A stretch of DNA of 64,000 nt from Streptococcus sanguinis. Lineage in GTDB: Bacteria > Bacillota > Bacilli > Lactobacillales > Streptococcaceae. The stretch is taken from assembly GCF_013343115.1 (NCBI RefSeq), contig NZ_CP054570.1, positions 434,001-498,000 of the forward strand, read 5' to 3'. Numbering within the stretch: the stretch's first letter is position 1; each line of letters opens with the position of its first letter. Positions 8,635-17,074 of the stretch are shown here, piece by piece. The notes below the pieces were generated by a model that was not told the DNA's origin, searched no databases, and worked only from the letters and a program-made list of their open reading frames with translations. The position numbers and the translations under genes were made by a program.

Positions 8635-9521
8635 AGATAAAAGATTTACAGCAAAGCCAGCCCAGCTTGTTTGAGCAGTTTCAGCATATTTTGGAACAGG
8701 GACGGCTTAGCCATGCCTACTTGTTTACCGGAGCTTTTGGCAGCTTTGAAATGGCCCAAATCCTGTCCCAGAGTCTCTTTTGCGAGAATAAGCAAGGCGT
8801 CTGGCCTTGTAGTTCTTGTCGTTCTTGTCGTTTGATTGCAGAGGAAGATTTTTCTGATGTAACTGTGGTGCGACCGGTTAATAACATTATTAAAACAGAC
8901 CGAGTTCGGGAGCTGGTCCGAAACTTCTCTCAAAGTGGCTTAGAAGGCAGTCGGCAGGTTTTCATTATCTGCGATGCGGATCGGATGCACGTCAATGCAG
9001 CCAATTCCTTGCTCAAAGTCATTGAGGAACCGCAGAGTGAGATTTATATCTTTCTTCTGACTGCTGATGAACAGCTGATTCTGCCGACGATTCGAAGTCG
9101 GACTCAGGTTTATCATTTCTTGAAAAATACAGCTGCTCTGCAGCACAGCTTGGAACAGGATGGCTTGATTAAGAGCCGAGCGGAGCTACTAGCTGCTTAT
9201 AGTCAGACTCAGTCAGAAGCGGCTAGCTTGGCTCATAATAATGCCTTTTTTGAATTAGTCAGCGAATGCGAGCGCTTTGTCAAGGATTTTCAAACTCGTC
9301 CCAGTCAGGCATTTCTGCAGGTTTCACGTCTGGCAAAGCTGGCTGATGATAAGGAGAAGCAGGAACAAATCTTCAAGCTCTTGGAAGTGTTATTTTATAA
9401 GGAAATAGCATCAGAAAGCGGTCGACAGGCCTTGGAGCAGCTTTTGCTGGCTCGCAAGATGTGGCGGGCCAATGTATCTTTTCAAAACGCTTTAGAATAT
9501 ATGACTTTGAAGGGAAAGTAA
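8631..9521 (+). CDS. holB: DNA polymerase III delta prime subunit
   Basis: Clamp-loader subunit of the replicative polymerase. It is 296 residues. The P-loop region is degenerate ([11 protein letters not shown] at about 32-42, with no GKT), which is normal for delta prime. A zinc-binding set of four cysteines is present (Cys51, Cys60, Cys63, Cys66), followed by the sensor segment [15 protein letters not shown]. The ATG overlaps the tmk stop (ATGA), so translation is coupled. Confidence 0.94.
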   Translation: MKIKDLQQSQPSLFEQFQHILEQGRLSHAYLFTGAFGSFEMAQILSQSLFCENKQGVWPCSSCRSCRLIAEEDFSDVTVVRPVNNIIKTDRVRELVRNFSQSGLEGSRQVFIICDADRMHVNAANSLLKVIEEPQSEIYIFLLTADEQLILPTIRSRTQVYHFLKNTAALQHSLEQDGLIKSRAELLAAYSQTQSEAASLAHNNAFFELVSECERFVKDFQTRPSQAFLQVSRLAKLADDKEKQEQIFKLLEVLFYKEIASESGRQALEQLLLARKMWRANVSFQNALEYMTLKGK

Positions 9522-9545
9522 AAAGAGGCAGCACAGGAGTATAAA

Positions 9546-9863
9546 ATGGATAAAAAAGACTTATTTGACGCCTTGGATGATTTTTCACAGACGCTTTTAG
9601 TGACCCTTGCTGAGGTGGAGGCTGTCAAGAAAAATCTCAAGAGTGTGGTAGAGGAAAATATTGCTCTGCATCTGGAAAATGACAAGCTGAGGGAGCGCTT
9701 GGGAGAGGTAGAGAAGGAAGCTCCGACCAAGACCAAGAAAAACCGGGATAATCTGCGTAAGCTTTACTATGACGGCTTTCATGTCTGTACGGATTTCTAT
9801 GGTCAGCGCCGGGAGAATGACGCAGAGTGTATGTTCTGTGATGAGTTATTATTTAGGGAGTAG
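9546..9863 (+). CDS. yabA: Replication initiation control protein YabA
   Basis: Negative regulator of DnaA activity that binds DnaA and the sliding clamp DnaN. The 105-residue protein has an N-terminal coiled coil (about 1-60) for tetramer formation and a C-terminal zinc motif (HVC near 79-81 and CMFC at about 97-100). It sits between holB and rsmI as in other Firmicutes. Confidence 0.94.
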   Translation: MDKKDLFDALDDFSQTLLVTLAEVEAVKKNLKSVVEENIALHLENDKLRERLGEVEKEAPTKTKKNRDNLRKLYYDGFHVCTDFYGQRRENDAECMFCDELLFRE

Positions 9864-9865
9864 TG

Positions 9866-10732
9866 ATGCAGGTTCAAAAAAGTTTTAAGGGCGAAACTGC
9901 CTACGGCAAGCTCTATTTGGTCGCTACTCCTATCGGCAATCTGGATGATATGAGCATCCGTATGGTCAATACCCTGAAAGAGGTTGACAGGATTGCGGCT
10001 GAAGATACGAGAAATACGGGCCTTCTGCTTAAGCATTTTGAGATTGAGACCAAACAGATCAGCTTTCATGAGCACAATGCCAAGGAGAAAATCCCAGTTC
10101 TCTTGGACATGCTTCAAAGCGGAAATGATATAGCTCAGGTTTCGGATGCTGGTCTGCCCAGCATTTCTGATCCAGGTCATGATTTGGTTCAGGCAGCGCT
10201 AGAAGCTGGAATTACTGTAGTACCGATTCCTGGGCCTAGTGCTGGAATTACTGCCTTGATTGCCAGCGGCTTGGCTCCTCAACCGCACATTTTCTATGGC
10301 TTTCTGCCTAGAAAGGCTGGACAGCAGAAGGAATTTTTTACTAGCAAAAAATCCTATCCTGAGACTCAGATTTTCTACGAATCCCCTCATCGGGTTCGGG
10401 CTACGTTGGAAAATATGCTAGCGGTTTATGGTGACCGCCAAGTCGTCTTGGTGCGCGAGCTGACTAAGATTCACGAGGAGTATCAGCGAGGGATGATTTC
10501 AGACTTGTTGGCTTATACGGCTGAACATCCGCCTAAAGGAGAGTGTCTCTTGATTGTAGCTGGGGCGGAAGAAGATGCTCTTCAAGACATATCTCAAGAG
10601 CAGATCCTAGCTGAAATTGATCTTTTAGTTGAAGCTGGCAGCAAAAAAAATCAGGCCATCAAGGAAGTGGCCAAGAAATACGGCAAGAACAAGAGCGAGC
10701 TCTATGCGGTTTATCATGAAAATAAGGATTGA
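9866..10732 (+). CDS. rsmI: 16S rRNA 2'-O-ribose methyltransferase RsmI
   Basis: SAM-dependent enzyme that methylates the ribose of C1402 in 16S rRNA. It contains the tetrapyrrole-methylase fold with the blocks LVATPIGNLDD, AAEDTRNTG and SDAGLPSISDPG, then PGPSA. I chose ATG 9866, 5 nt after AGGGAG. A GTG at 9863 overlapping the yabA stop is possible but too close to that site. It is about 288 residues and is the last gene of the operon before a strong terminator. Confidence 0.95.
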   Translation: MQVQKSFKGETAYGKLYLVATPIGNLDDMSIRMVNTLKEVDRIAAEDTRNTGLLLKHFEIETKQISFHEHNAKEKIPVLLDMLQSGNDIAQVSDAGLPSISDPGHDLVQAALEAGITVVPIPGPSAGITALIASGLAPQPHIFYGFLPRKAGQQKEFFTSKKSYPETQIFYESPHRVRATLENMLAVYGDRQVVLVRELTKIHEEYQRGMISDLLAYTAEHPPKGECLLIVAGAEEDALQDISQEQILAEIDLLVEAGSKKNQAIKEVAKKYGKNKSELYAVYHENKD

Positions 10733-10818
10733 TAGAAGCTCAGAAATTTCTCAATACAACCAGTTGTCTGTTTAAAAATTGGAGAAAGTGTAACTCAGCT
10801 TTTTAGTAAGACTATTTA

Positions 10819-10845
10819 ATCCTGACCTAAAATCAGGATTTTTTT
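10819..10845 (+). terminator. Terminator after rsmI
   Basis: AATCCTGA/TCAGGATT stem followed by a T-run. It lies about 90 bp past the rsmI stop. Confidence 0.9.
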
Positions 10846-10955
10846 GTTATCTGGATTAGACAGTTGGTTTTGCTTATCTCTATTTCAACAATGTTCGGGA
10901 ATTGGCTAAAAAAGTGCTTGATTTCTGAAATAAAATAGATATTTTCTAAACTTTG

Positions 10956-10964
10956 TGATATGAT
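10956..10964 (+). promoter_or_regulatory. Extended -10 promoter of serC
   Basis: TGATATGAT, an extended -10, lies 28 bp upstream of serC. The -35 region is weak. Confidence 0.55.
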
Positions 10965-10991
10965 ATACAAAATAAATTTTGGAGGTAGGAT

Positions 10992-12083
10992 ATGACGATT
11001 TACAATTTTTCTGCTGGACCGGCAGTATTGCCCAAGGAAGTCTTGAAAAAAGCTCAGGCTGAGTTTTTAGACTATGCCCAAAGTGGCATGAGTGTGATGG
11101 AGCTGTCCCACCGATCCAAAGAATTTGACGATATTATCAAAGAAGCTGAGAGCTTGCTGCGTGAGCTCATGGATATTCCGGACAATTACCGCGTGCTCTT
11201 CTTGCAGGGTGGAGCTTCTACTCAGTTTAGTATGATTCCCCTTAATCTAGCCCAAGGCGGCAAGGCCTACTACCTAGTGGCCGGATCTTGGGGAAAGAAA
11301 GCTTACACTGAAGCAGTCAAGCTGTCTAAGTTCATTCCTTTTGAGCCTATTCTTTTGGCTTCGTCAGAGGATTTAAATTACACGGAAATTCCTTCTTTTG
11401 ATGAAAAGGAGATTGATCCGCAGGCGGCTTATGTACATCTGACAACCAATAATACTATCGAAGGAACGGCTATTTATGATCTGCCTGCAACAAATGGCGT
11501 GCCGATTGTGGCGGATATGTCTTCTAATATCCTGGCTGCTCAATACCGAGTAGAGGATTTCGGTTTGATTTATGCTGGGGCTCAGAAGAATATCGGACCT
11601 GCCGGCGTGACAGTTGTCATCATCCGAGAAGACCTGCTAGATGACGAACCAGTTCTATCTAGCATGTTGGATTACCGCATTCAGGCGGACAATGGCTCTC
11701 TTTACAATACACCACCGACTTTCGCCATCTATATGGCCAAGCTGGTCTTTGAGTGGGTCAAGGAGCTGGGTGGCGTAGCAGAAATGGAAAAGCGCAATCG
11801 TGAAAAATCTGGCCTTTTGTACGACTTCATTGAGCAGTCTGACTTTTATCGCAGTCCAGTCCGTTACAAGGAGCAGCGCTCAGTCGCCAATATTCCCTTT
11901 GTGTCTCCTAGCCAAGAGCTGGACGCCAAATTTAACAAAGAGGCTGCAGCAGCGGGATTCAAGAATATCAAGGGGCACCGCAGCGTAGGCGGCATGAGAG
12001 CTAGTCTCTACAATGCTTTTCCGCTCCAAGGTGTCAAGGACTTGATTGCCTTTATGCAGAAATTTGAAGAAGAAAATTCTTAA
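10992..12083 (+). CDS. serC: Phosphoserine aminotransferase SerC
   Basis: Pyridoxal-phosphate enzyme that converts 3-phosphohydroxypyruvate and glutamate to phosphoserine, the second step of serine synthesis. The 363-residue protein carries the PLP lysine Lys199 in AGAQKN and the phosphate-binding GGAST loop (73-77). GGAGG precedes the ATG by 7 nt. It is followed 12 bp later by serA, so the first two steps of the pathway form an operon; no serB is visible here. Confidence 0.96.
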   Translation: MTIYNFSAGPAVLPKEVLKKAQAEFLDYAQSGMSVMELSHRSKEFDDIIKEAESLLRELMDIPDNYRVLFLQGGASTQFSMIPLNLAQGGKAYYLVAGSWGKKAYTEAVKLSKFIPFEPILLASSEDLNYTEIPSFDEKEIDPQAAYVHLTTNNTIEGTAIYDLPATNGVPIVADMSSNILAAQYRVEDFGLIYAGAQKNIGPAGVTVVIIREDLLDDEPVLSSMLDYRIQADNGSLYNTPPTFAIYMAKLVFEWVKELGGVAEMEKRNREKSGLLYDFIEQSDFYRSPVRYKEQRSVANIPFVSPSQELDAKFNKEAAAAGFKNIKGHRSVGGMRASLYNAFPLQGVKDLIAFMQKFEEENS

Positions 12084-12095
12084 GAGAGGGAAACT

Positions 12096-13271
12096 ATGGT
12101 CTTTAGTGTCAAAACCTTTAATAATATCAATCAAATCGGACTTAAGGAGCTGGGCAATACTTTTCAGATTGACGGAGATAAGTCTGACAATCCGGATGCT
12201 TATATCCTGCGCAGTCAAAACCTGCATGGACAGGAATTTCCAAGCAAGCTCAAAGCTATTGCGCGGGCAGGCGCAGGAACCAATAATATTCCTGTCGACC
12301 AGGCAACGGCTCAGGGAATTGTGGTCTTCAACACGCCAGGAGCTAATGCCAATGCGGTGAAAGAAGCAGTCTTGGCTTCCATTCTCCTGTCTGCGCGTGA
12401 CTATATCGCAGCTAACAGTTGGGCTAACGGCCTTTCTGGAGATGATGTTCCCAAGCAAGTGGAAGCTGGTAAGAAGCAGTTTGCTGGGACAGAGATTGCA
12501 GAGAAGACTTTGGGAGTCATTGGGTTAGGAGCTATCGGCGGCCGTATTGCTAACGATGCCTATCGCCTGGGGATGAACGTCTTAGGCTATGATCCTTATG
12601 TATCCATTGAAACGGCTTGGAATATCTCTAGCCATGTCAAGCGGGTAGCAGACATTAAGGAAATCTTTGAGAAGAGTGATTATATCACTATTCATGTGCC
12701 CCTGACTGAGGATACACGAGCTACTTTTGATCAGGCTGCTTTTGGTCTCATGCAAAAAGGAACGACTCTTATCAACTTTGCCCGCGGCGAGCTGGTGGAC
12801 AACGCTGCCCTCTTTGAAGCCTTGGAAGCAGGTGTTATCAAGCGCTATATCACAGACTTTGGTGTAGATGAGCTGCTCCGTCATCCGCAGATTACAGTCT
12901 TTCCGCATCTGGGCGGATCGACCGAAGAAGCTGAGCTCAACTGTGCCATTATGGCTGGGAAAACCATTCGACGCTTCATGGAAACAGGCGAGATTATCAA
13001 CTCAGTGAATTTCCCTAATGTCCGTCAGGCTCTCTCAGCGCCTTATCGGATTACCCTGATTAACAAAAATGTACCGAATATTGTGGCTCGGATTTCAACA
13101 GCTGTTAGTGACTTGAATATCAATATCGACAATATCATTAATCGTTCCAAGGGTGATTATGCCTATACTTTGCTGGATCTGGATGAGTCAGACGAAAGCA
13201 AGATTCAGGAGCTGGTTGATAAATTTGAGAATAGCGATAATATTGTGCGCGTGCGTTTAATCAAAAAATAG
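12096..13271 (+). CDS. serA: D-3-phosphoglycerate dehydrogenase SerA
   Basis: NAD-dependent enzyme for the first committed step of serine synthesis. The Rossmann motif GLGAIG is at 143-148. The active-site blocks are NFARGELVD (about 226) and FPHLGGSTEEA, with the catalytic His. A C-terminal ACT domain (about 320-391) would bind a regulatory amino acid. At 391 residues it is the short form without the extra intervening domain. The start follows GAGAGG. Confidence 0.95.
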   Translation: MVFSVKTFNNINQIGLKELGNTFQIDGDKSDNPDAYILRSQNLHGQEFPSKLKAIARAGAGTNNIPVDQATAQGIVVFNTPGANANAVKEAVLASILLSARDYIAANSWANGLSGDDVPKQVEAGKKQFAGTEIAEKTLGVIGLGAIGGRIANDAYRLGMNVLGYDPYVSIETAWNISSHVKRVADIKEIFEKSDYITIHVPLTEDTRATFDQAAFGLMQKGTTLINFARGELVDNAALFEALEAGVIKRYITDFGVDELLRHPQITVFPHLGGSTEEAELNCAIMAGKTIRRFMETGEIINSVNFPNVRQALSAPYRITLINKNVPNIVARISTAVSDLNINIDNIINRSKGDYAYTLLDLDESDESKIQELVDKFENSDNIVRVRLIKK

Positions 13272-13302
13272 AGGTGTTTCTTCATGGAATGCGTCTGTGC
13301 CT

Positions 13303-13332
13303 GCCGATGAGCCTTTCGCTTGTCGGCTTTTT
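13303..13332 (+). terminator. Terminator after serA
   Basis: GCCGATGAGC pairs with GCTTGTCGGC (two G:U pairs) and is followed by five T. Confidence 0.85.
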
Positions 13333-13347
13333 CTAATAAGTCTCGGC

Positions 13348-13377
13348 TTGACAAGAAGGAGCTAGCTGGGCTATCAT
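13348..13377 (+). promoter_or_regulatory. Promoter of the ArsC/Spx-like gene
   Basis: TTGACA (13348-13353), 18 bp, then TATCAT (13372-13377), just after the serA terminator. Confidence 0.7.
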
Positions 13378-13395
13378 AGGGACGGAGGAAAAACA

Positions 13396-13749
13396 ATGTT
13401 ACAATTTATCGAATACCCAAAATGCTCTACCTGCCGCAAGGCCAAGGCTGAGCTCAATCAATTAGGAGTGGATTTTGAAGCGGTGGATATTGTCCAAAAT
13501 ACACCTAGCCGGGATCAGCTCCTAGACTGGATTCAGAACTCGGACTTTGAGATCAAGGCCTTTTTCAATACCAGCGGACTCAAATACCGTGAACTGGGAC
13601 TCAAAGAACAGGTGCCACATTTGACAGCTCAGGAAGCTGCAGATTTATTATCGACAGACGGCATGCTGATTAAGCGACCGCTTCTGGTTCGAGATAACCA
13701 GATCTTGCAGATTGGCTACCGAAAGGCGTATGAAGAGTTGGGTTTGTGA
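13396..13749 (+). CDS. ArsC/Spx-family thioredoxin-fold protein
   Basis: A 117-residue cytoplasmic protein with a thioredoxin-like fold. The redox motif CSTC (Cys10-Cys13) sits in YPKCSTCRKAK, followed later by the LIKRPLLVRDNQ block typical of ArsC/Spx relatives. It resembles YusI/MgsR-type members more than true Spx, which is longer and contacts RNA polymerase alpha. It could be an arsenate-reductase-like or regulatory thiol protein; substrate and partner are not predictable. It has its own promoter. Confidence 0.82.
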   Translation: MLQFIEYPKCSTCRKAKAELNQLGVDFEAVDIVQNTPSRDQLLDWIQNSDFEIKAFFNTSGLKYRELGLKEQVPHLTAQEAADLLSTDGMLIKRPLLVRDNQILQIGYRKAYEELGL

Positions 13750-13804
13750 AATATTAAGACCAGCTGCTTTCTCAATCATGTTTTTTGGATGCTTCTTCCT
13801 TTCA

Positions 13805-13813
13805 TGATATAAT
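13805..13813 (+). promoter_or_regulatory. Extended -10 promoter of nth
   Basis: TGATATAAT at 13805-13813, 31 bp before the nth ATG. A weak TTGGAT lies 17 bp upstream. Confidence 0.6.
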
Positions 13814-13843
13814 AAATCTATCTCAATCTTAGAAAGAAGAATC

Positions 13844-14473
13844 ATGGTTTTATCAAAAAAACGGGCTCGTCATGTGATTGAAGAGATTATTGCTCTTTTC
13901 CCTGACGCCAAGCCCAGTCTGGATTTTCGCAATCACTTTGAGCTTTTGGTAGCGGTCATGCTGTCGGCTCAGACGACGGATGCTGCTGTCAATAAGGCAA
14001 CGCCGGCTTTATTTGAAGCCTATTCAAGTCCGCAGGAGATGGCTGCGGCTAGTGAAGCAGATATTGCTAAATACATCTCCCGTCTGGGTCTCTATCGAAA
14101 CAAGGCTAAGTTTTTGAAGAAATGTGCCCAGCAGCTTTTGGACGACTTTGACGGTCAAGTACCACAAACGCGGGCAGAATTGGAGAGTTTAGCGGGAGTT
14201 GGTCGCAAGACGGCCAATGTAGTCATGAGTGTGGGATTTGGCGTTCCAGCCTTTGCTGTCGATACCCATGTGGAGCGCATCTGCAAGCACCATGATATCG
14301 TTAAAAAGTCGGCAACGCCACTGGAAGTAGAAAAGCGAGTTATGGATGTCCTTCCACCGGAACGTTGGCTGCCAGCCCATCAGGCCATGATTTACTTTGG
14401 ACGTGCCATCTGCCATCCTAAAAATCCCGAGTGCGATCACTATCCGCAACTCTATAACTTTAAAGACATTTAA
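13844..14473 (+). CDS. nth: Endonuclease III with incomplete iron-sulfur cysteine motif
   Basis: DNA glycosylase/AP lyase of base-excision repair that removes oxidised pyrimidines. The 209-residue protein has the helix-hairpin-helix LESLAGVGRKTANVV and the catalytic Lys in that segment, then the catalytic Asp in FAVDTHVERI. The C-terminal 4Fe-4S motif (C-X6-C-X2-C-X5-C) is only half present: Cys-X6-Cys (ICHPKNPEC) remains, but the third position is Tyr and the fourth is not Cys. The enzyme probably lacks the cluster. Related streptococcal proteins may share this; I could not check. Confidence 0.93.
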   Translation: MVLSKKRARHVIEEIIALFPDAKPSLDFRNHFELLVAVMLSAQTTDAAVNKATPALFEAYSSPQEMAAASEADIAKYISRLGLYRNKAKFLKKCAQQLLDDFDGQVPQTRAELESLAGVGRKTANVVMSVGFGVPAFAVDTHVERICKHHDIVKKSATPLEVEKRVMDVLPPERWLPAHQAMIYFGRAICHPKNPECDHYPQLYNFKDI

Positions 14474-14500
14474 AAAGCGAGGTCTGATGACTTCGCTTTC
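14474..14500. terminator. Terminator between convergent nth and the VOC gene
   Basis: AAAGCGAGGTC/GACTTCGCTTT stem around a TGAT loop, with A- and T-rich flanks on both sides. It lies between converging genes. Confidence 0.8.
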
Positions 14501-14887
14501 TTATTCACTAAATCTTAAAAAATAACCATCTGGATCCAAAATCGCAAATTCATGGGGATAAATAAAGCTATCTCCCACTCGAAATTCTCTTTTCGTCAGA
14601 GGACGATGGATGGGATAGTCAGCTTCCAGTAGTTTTTGGTGGAGCTGAGGGACATCTTCAATGCCAAAGGAAATATTGACACCGCGCCCGAAAGGATAGG
14701 TTAGTTGGGCTAATTCTTCTACGCTGCCTTCTTCTAGCATAAGTTGGCAGTCTTCAAGTGAGAGGAAGAGAAATTTCTCCTCTGGACGCTCATATTGGAC
14801 AGAGAATCCCAGCAAGTCGCAGTAGAAGTGGCGCGACTTTTCGATGTTGGATACCACAAATTCGGGAATGACAGCTTGATAGTCCAT
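14501..14887 (-). CDS. VOC/glyoxalase superfamily protein
   Basis: A 128-residue single-domain protein of the vicinal-oxygen-chelate fold (bleomycin-resistance/dioxygenase type). Two beta-alpha-beta-beta-beta modules are visible. The first begins VIPEFVVSNIEKSRHFYCDLLGF; the second ends FAILDPDGYFLRFSE. The substrate cannot be inferred. It lies 11 bp downstream of exoA on the same strand and is probably co-transcribed with it. Confidence 0.85.
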   Translation of the reverse strand: MDYQAVIPEFVVSNIEKSRHFYCDLLGFSVQYERPEEKFLFLSLEDCQLMLEEGSVEELAQLTYPFGRGVNISFGIEDVPQLHQKLLEADYPIHRPLTKREFRVGDSFIYPHEFAILDPDGYFLRFSE

Positions 14888-14898
14888 TCGTTTTCTCC

Positions 14899-15726
14899 TT
14901 AGAGCTCAATCTCCATGACAATCGGTGTGTGGTCTTGGCGCGCACCGGAGTCAATCATATCAGACTTGGTCACCTTGTCAGCTACACGGTTGCTTGTCAG
15001 CCAGTAGTCGATTCTCCAGCCTGTATTGTTGATTTTAGAAGTCTTGCTACGCTGCGCCCACCAAGTGTATTGGTTAGGGATATCGCCGTGTAAGTGGCGG
15101 AAGGTATCGGTGAAGCCTTTAGCCAGCAGGTTGGTGAAGCCAGCGCGCTCTTCGTCAGTAAAGCCTGGTGAACGGCGGTTGCTGGCTGGATTGGCCAAGT
15201 CGATTTCCTTGTGGGCCACATTATAGTCACCAGTTGCAAGTACTGGTTTTTGTTCATCTAGTGTTGCCAAGTATTCAGCGTATTTGGCATCCCAGACTTG
15301 ACGGTCATCCAAACGTTTGAGGCCATCGCCAGCATTAGGCGTATAGACCTGTGTGACAAAGAAACCGTCAAATTCCAGCGTAATGATGCGGCCTTCAACA
15401 TCCATGGTTGACGGAGCGCCGATTTCTGGGAAGGTTACGGTTGGCGTCAGTTCTTTTTTGTAGAGGAACATGGTTCCTGCATAGCCTTTGCGGGCCGGCT
15501 CTTGGGAGGAGCGCCAAGTGTTTTCATAGTCTGGGAAAAGATTTGTCAAAATTTCCAAGTGTTTTTTTGTTGGGCCAGACGCAGACAGTTTTGTTTCCTG
15601 AATGGCGATAACATCTGCATTTTCTGCTTGCAAGGTTTGAAGGACTGCTTGAGAGAGCTGAGCTCGGGCAGAATCACTGGTCAATGCAGCGTTGAGAGAG
15701 TCAATGTTCCAAGAGATGAGTTTCAT
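14899..15726 (-). CDS. exoA: Exodeoxyribonuclease III (ExoA family AP endonuclease)
   Basis: Mg-dependent AP endonuclease/3'-exonuclease of base-excision repair, 275 residues. Motifs of the exonuclease-endonuclease-phosphatase fold are seen in order: KLISWNIDSLN, AIQETKLS, TQVYTPNAGDGL, ATGDYNVAHKEIDL and the terminal RIDYWLTSN...DHTPIVMEI. A TATAAT on the minus strand (15761-15766) is the likely -10. Together with nearby nth it gives two base-excision repair functions in this stretch. Confidence 0.95.
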   Translation of the reverse strand: MKLISWNIDSLNAALTSDSARAQLSQAVLQTLQAENADVIAIQETKLSASGPTKKHLEILTNLFPDYENTWRSSQEPARKGYAGTMFLYKKELTPTVTFPEIGAPSTMDVEGRIITLEFDGFFVTQVYTPNAGDGLKRLDDRQVWDAKYAEYLATLDEQKPVLATGDYNVAHKEIDLANPASNRRSPGFTDEERAGFTNLLAKGFTDTFRHLHGDIPNQYTWWAQRSKTSKINNTGWRIDYWLTSNRVADKVTKSDMIDSGARQDHTPIVMEIEL

Positions 15727-15809
15727 AAAATTTCCTTTTCTAGTAAAATTTACTGAGTTTATTATAACAAAATTTAGAACTGATTTATAGCAAAGAGATT
15801 GTAAGAGAC

Positions 15810-15838
15810 TTGAAAAAGTAGGAAAGATTTTCTATAAT
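15810..15838 (+). promoter_or_regulatory. Promoter of the DUF3290-DUF421 operon
   Basis: TTGAAA (15810-15815), exactly 17 bp, then TATAAT (15833-15838). Confidence 0.8.
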
Positions 15839-15862
15839 AGAGCGAGAAAATAGGGGGAAGCC

Positions 15863-16318
15863 ATGAAATTCTATTCTTATGATTATGTTTTGAGTCAGAT
15901 TAGCCAGCAAAACTGGGTGACAGTTGCGCTTTCTGTCTTGCTGTTGCTTGTGACAGGTTTTTTTGCTTTTAAGGCCTATCGCAATAAGCGTGATTCAAAA
16001 TTTCGAGAACTAGCCATCATCTCTGTTTTGGCCTTGGTGGCCATGGTCTTGATTGGCATTAGCAATTTTCAGACTGACCAAGACTCTAACAACCAGTTTC
16101 AAACCTCTCTGCATTTTATTGAGGTTATTTCAGAAGACTTGGGTGTGGATAAGTCGGAGGTCTATGTCAATACTTCAGCCGCGACGGATGGAGCGATTTT
16201 GAAGGTCGGAAAGAACTTTTATCGGGCTATGAGCGGCAGTGAGCCGGATAAATATCTGCTTGAAAAAATTAACTTGCATAAGACGACAGATATAGAAATA
16301 GTGGAGGTTGAAAAATGA
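15863..16318 (+). CDS. DUF3290 family membrane protein
   Basis: A 151-residue protein with two N-terminal membrane helices (about 17-37 and 50-68), then a soluble extracytoplasmic or cytoplasmic domain. It belongs to the DUF3290 family, usually found next to DUF421 (YetF-like) proteins; function unknown. GGGGG precedes the ATG. Its stop overlaps the start of the next gene. Confidence 0.82.
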   Translation: MKFYSYDYVLSQISQQNWVTVALSVLLLLVTGFFAFKAYRNKRDSKFRELAIISVLALVAMVLIGISNFQTDQDSNNQFQTSLHFIEVISEDLGVDKSEVYVNTSAATDGAILKVGKNFYRAMSGSEPDKYLLEKINLHKTTDIEIVEVEK

Positions 16319-16947
16319 CATTGAATTTTCTTGAAATCCTAATTAAACTAGCGCTGGGGCTTTTCTCACTAGTTTTTGTCATCAACGTGACGGGAAAAGG
16401 AAACCTGGCGCCTAATTCAGCGATCGACCAGATTCAAAACTATGTTCTTGGTGGTATTATCGGTGGGGTGATTTACAATAGCTCCATTAACATCCTCCAG
16501 TATGCGGTCATTCTCATCATGTGGACCATCCTGGTCTTAAGCCTGAAGTGTCTCAATAACAATGTCCGTGCGGTCAAGCATCTGATTGATGGTAAGCCGA
16601 CAACGTTGATTAAGCATGGAGAACTGAGTCCCGAAGCCTGCCGTTCTGTTGGTCTTTCAGCAGCAGATGTAGCTTTGAAGTTGCGCAGCCAAGGTATTTT
16701 TCAGCTCAAGCAGGTCAAGCGAGCGGTTTTGGAGCAAAACGGCCAACTCATCATCGTACAGGCTGGTGAAGAGAATCCTAAATATCCCCTTATCACAGAT
16801 GGTGTTGTCCAAATTGATATTCTGGAGTCTATTGATAAAACAGAAGAGTGGCTGGTGGATAGACTGGCTAAAGATGGATACACCGATATTTCAAATATCT
16901 TCATTGCTGAGTATGAAAGCGGCAATTTGAATGTTGTGACCTATTAA
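16315..16947 (+). CDS. DUF421 (YetF-like) membrane protein
   Basis: A 210-residue protein with about three N-terminal membrane helices followed by a YetF-type soluble domain (from about 80). The domain contains the MRS-like region VALKLRSQGIFQLKQVKRAVLEQNGQ. ATG 16315 overlaps the DUF3290 stop (ATGA). Family function is unknown; the conserved pairing suggests the two proteins form one membrane complex. Confidence 0.85.
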   Translation: MTLNFLEILIKLALGLFSLVFVINVTGKGNLAPNSAIDQIQNYVLGGIIGGVIYNSSINILQYAVILIMWTILVLSLKCLNNNVRAVKHLIDGKPTTLIKHGELSPEACRSVGLSAADVALKLRSQGIFQLKQVKRAVLEQNGQLIIVQAGEENPKYPLITDGVVQIDILESIDKTEEWLVDRLAKDGYTDISNIFIAEYESGNLNVVTY

Positions 16948-16973
16948 ACCTAGAATATTTTCTAGGTTTTTTA
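16946..16973 (+). terminator. Terminator after the DUF421 gene
   Basis: AAACCTAGAA/TTCTAGGTTT perfect stem followed by a T-run. Confidence 0.9.
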
Positions 16974-17020
16974 ATTGATTTTATTGTAAATGAATGTCTT
17001 TTCGCAAACTGAACAAAATA

Positions 17021-17029
17021 TGATATAAT
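17021..17029 (+). promoter_or_regulatory. Extended -10 promoter of metG
   Basis: TGATATAAT at 17021-17029. Transcription would start near 17036, which excludes the upstream in-frame GTG at 17033 as the metG start. Confidence 0.75.
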
Positions 17030-17074
17030 GAAGTGCTATTAAAAAAGGTTTCATTAGCCTTGAAAGGATTAAAA

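Noticed and set aside
11880..12458. Long minus-strand frame (192 codons) across serC-serA.
   Set aside because: It crosses two well-supported genes, has no family features, and is a by-product of their codon usage.
17033..17074. GTG start 42 bp upstream for metG.
   Set aside because: It lies just downstream of the -10, at or before the expected transcription start, has no ribosome-binding site, and family members start at MTEKQ-like sequence.
17036..17074. T-box or other riboswitch before metG.
   Set aside because: The leader is only about 40 nt and contains no specifier stem or antiterminator.
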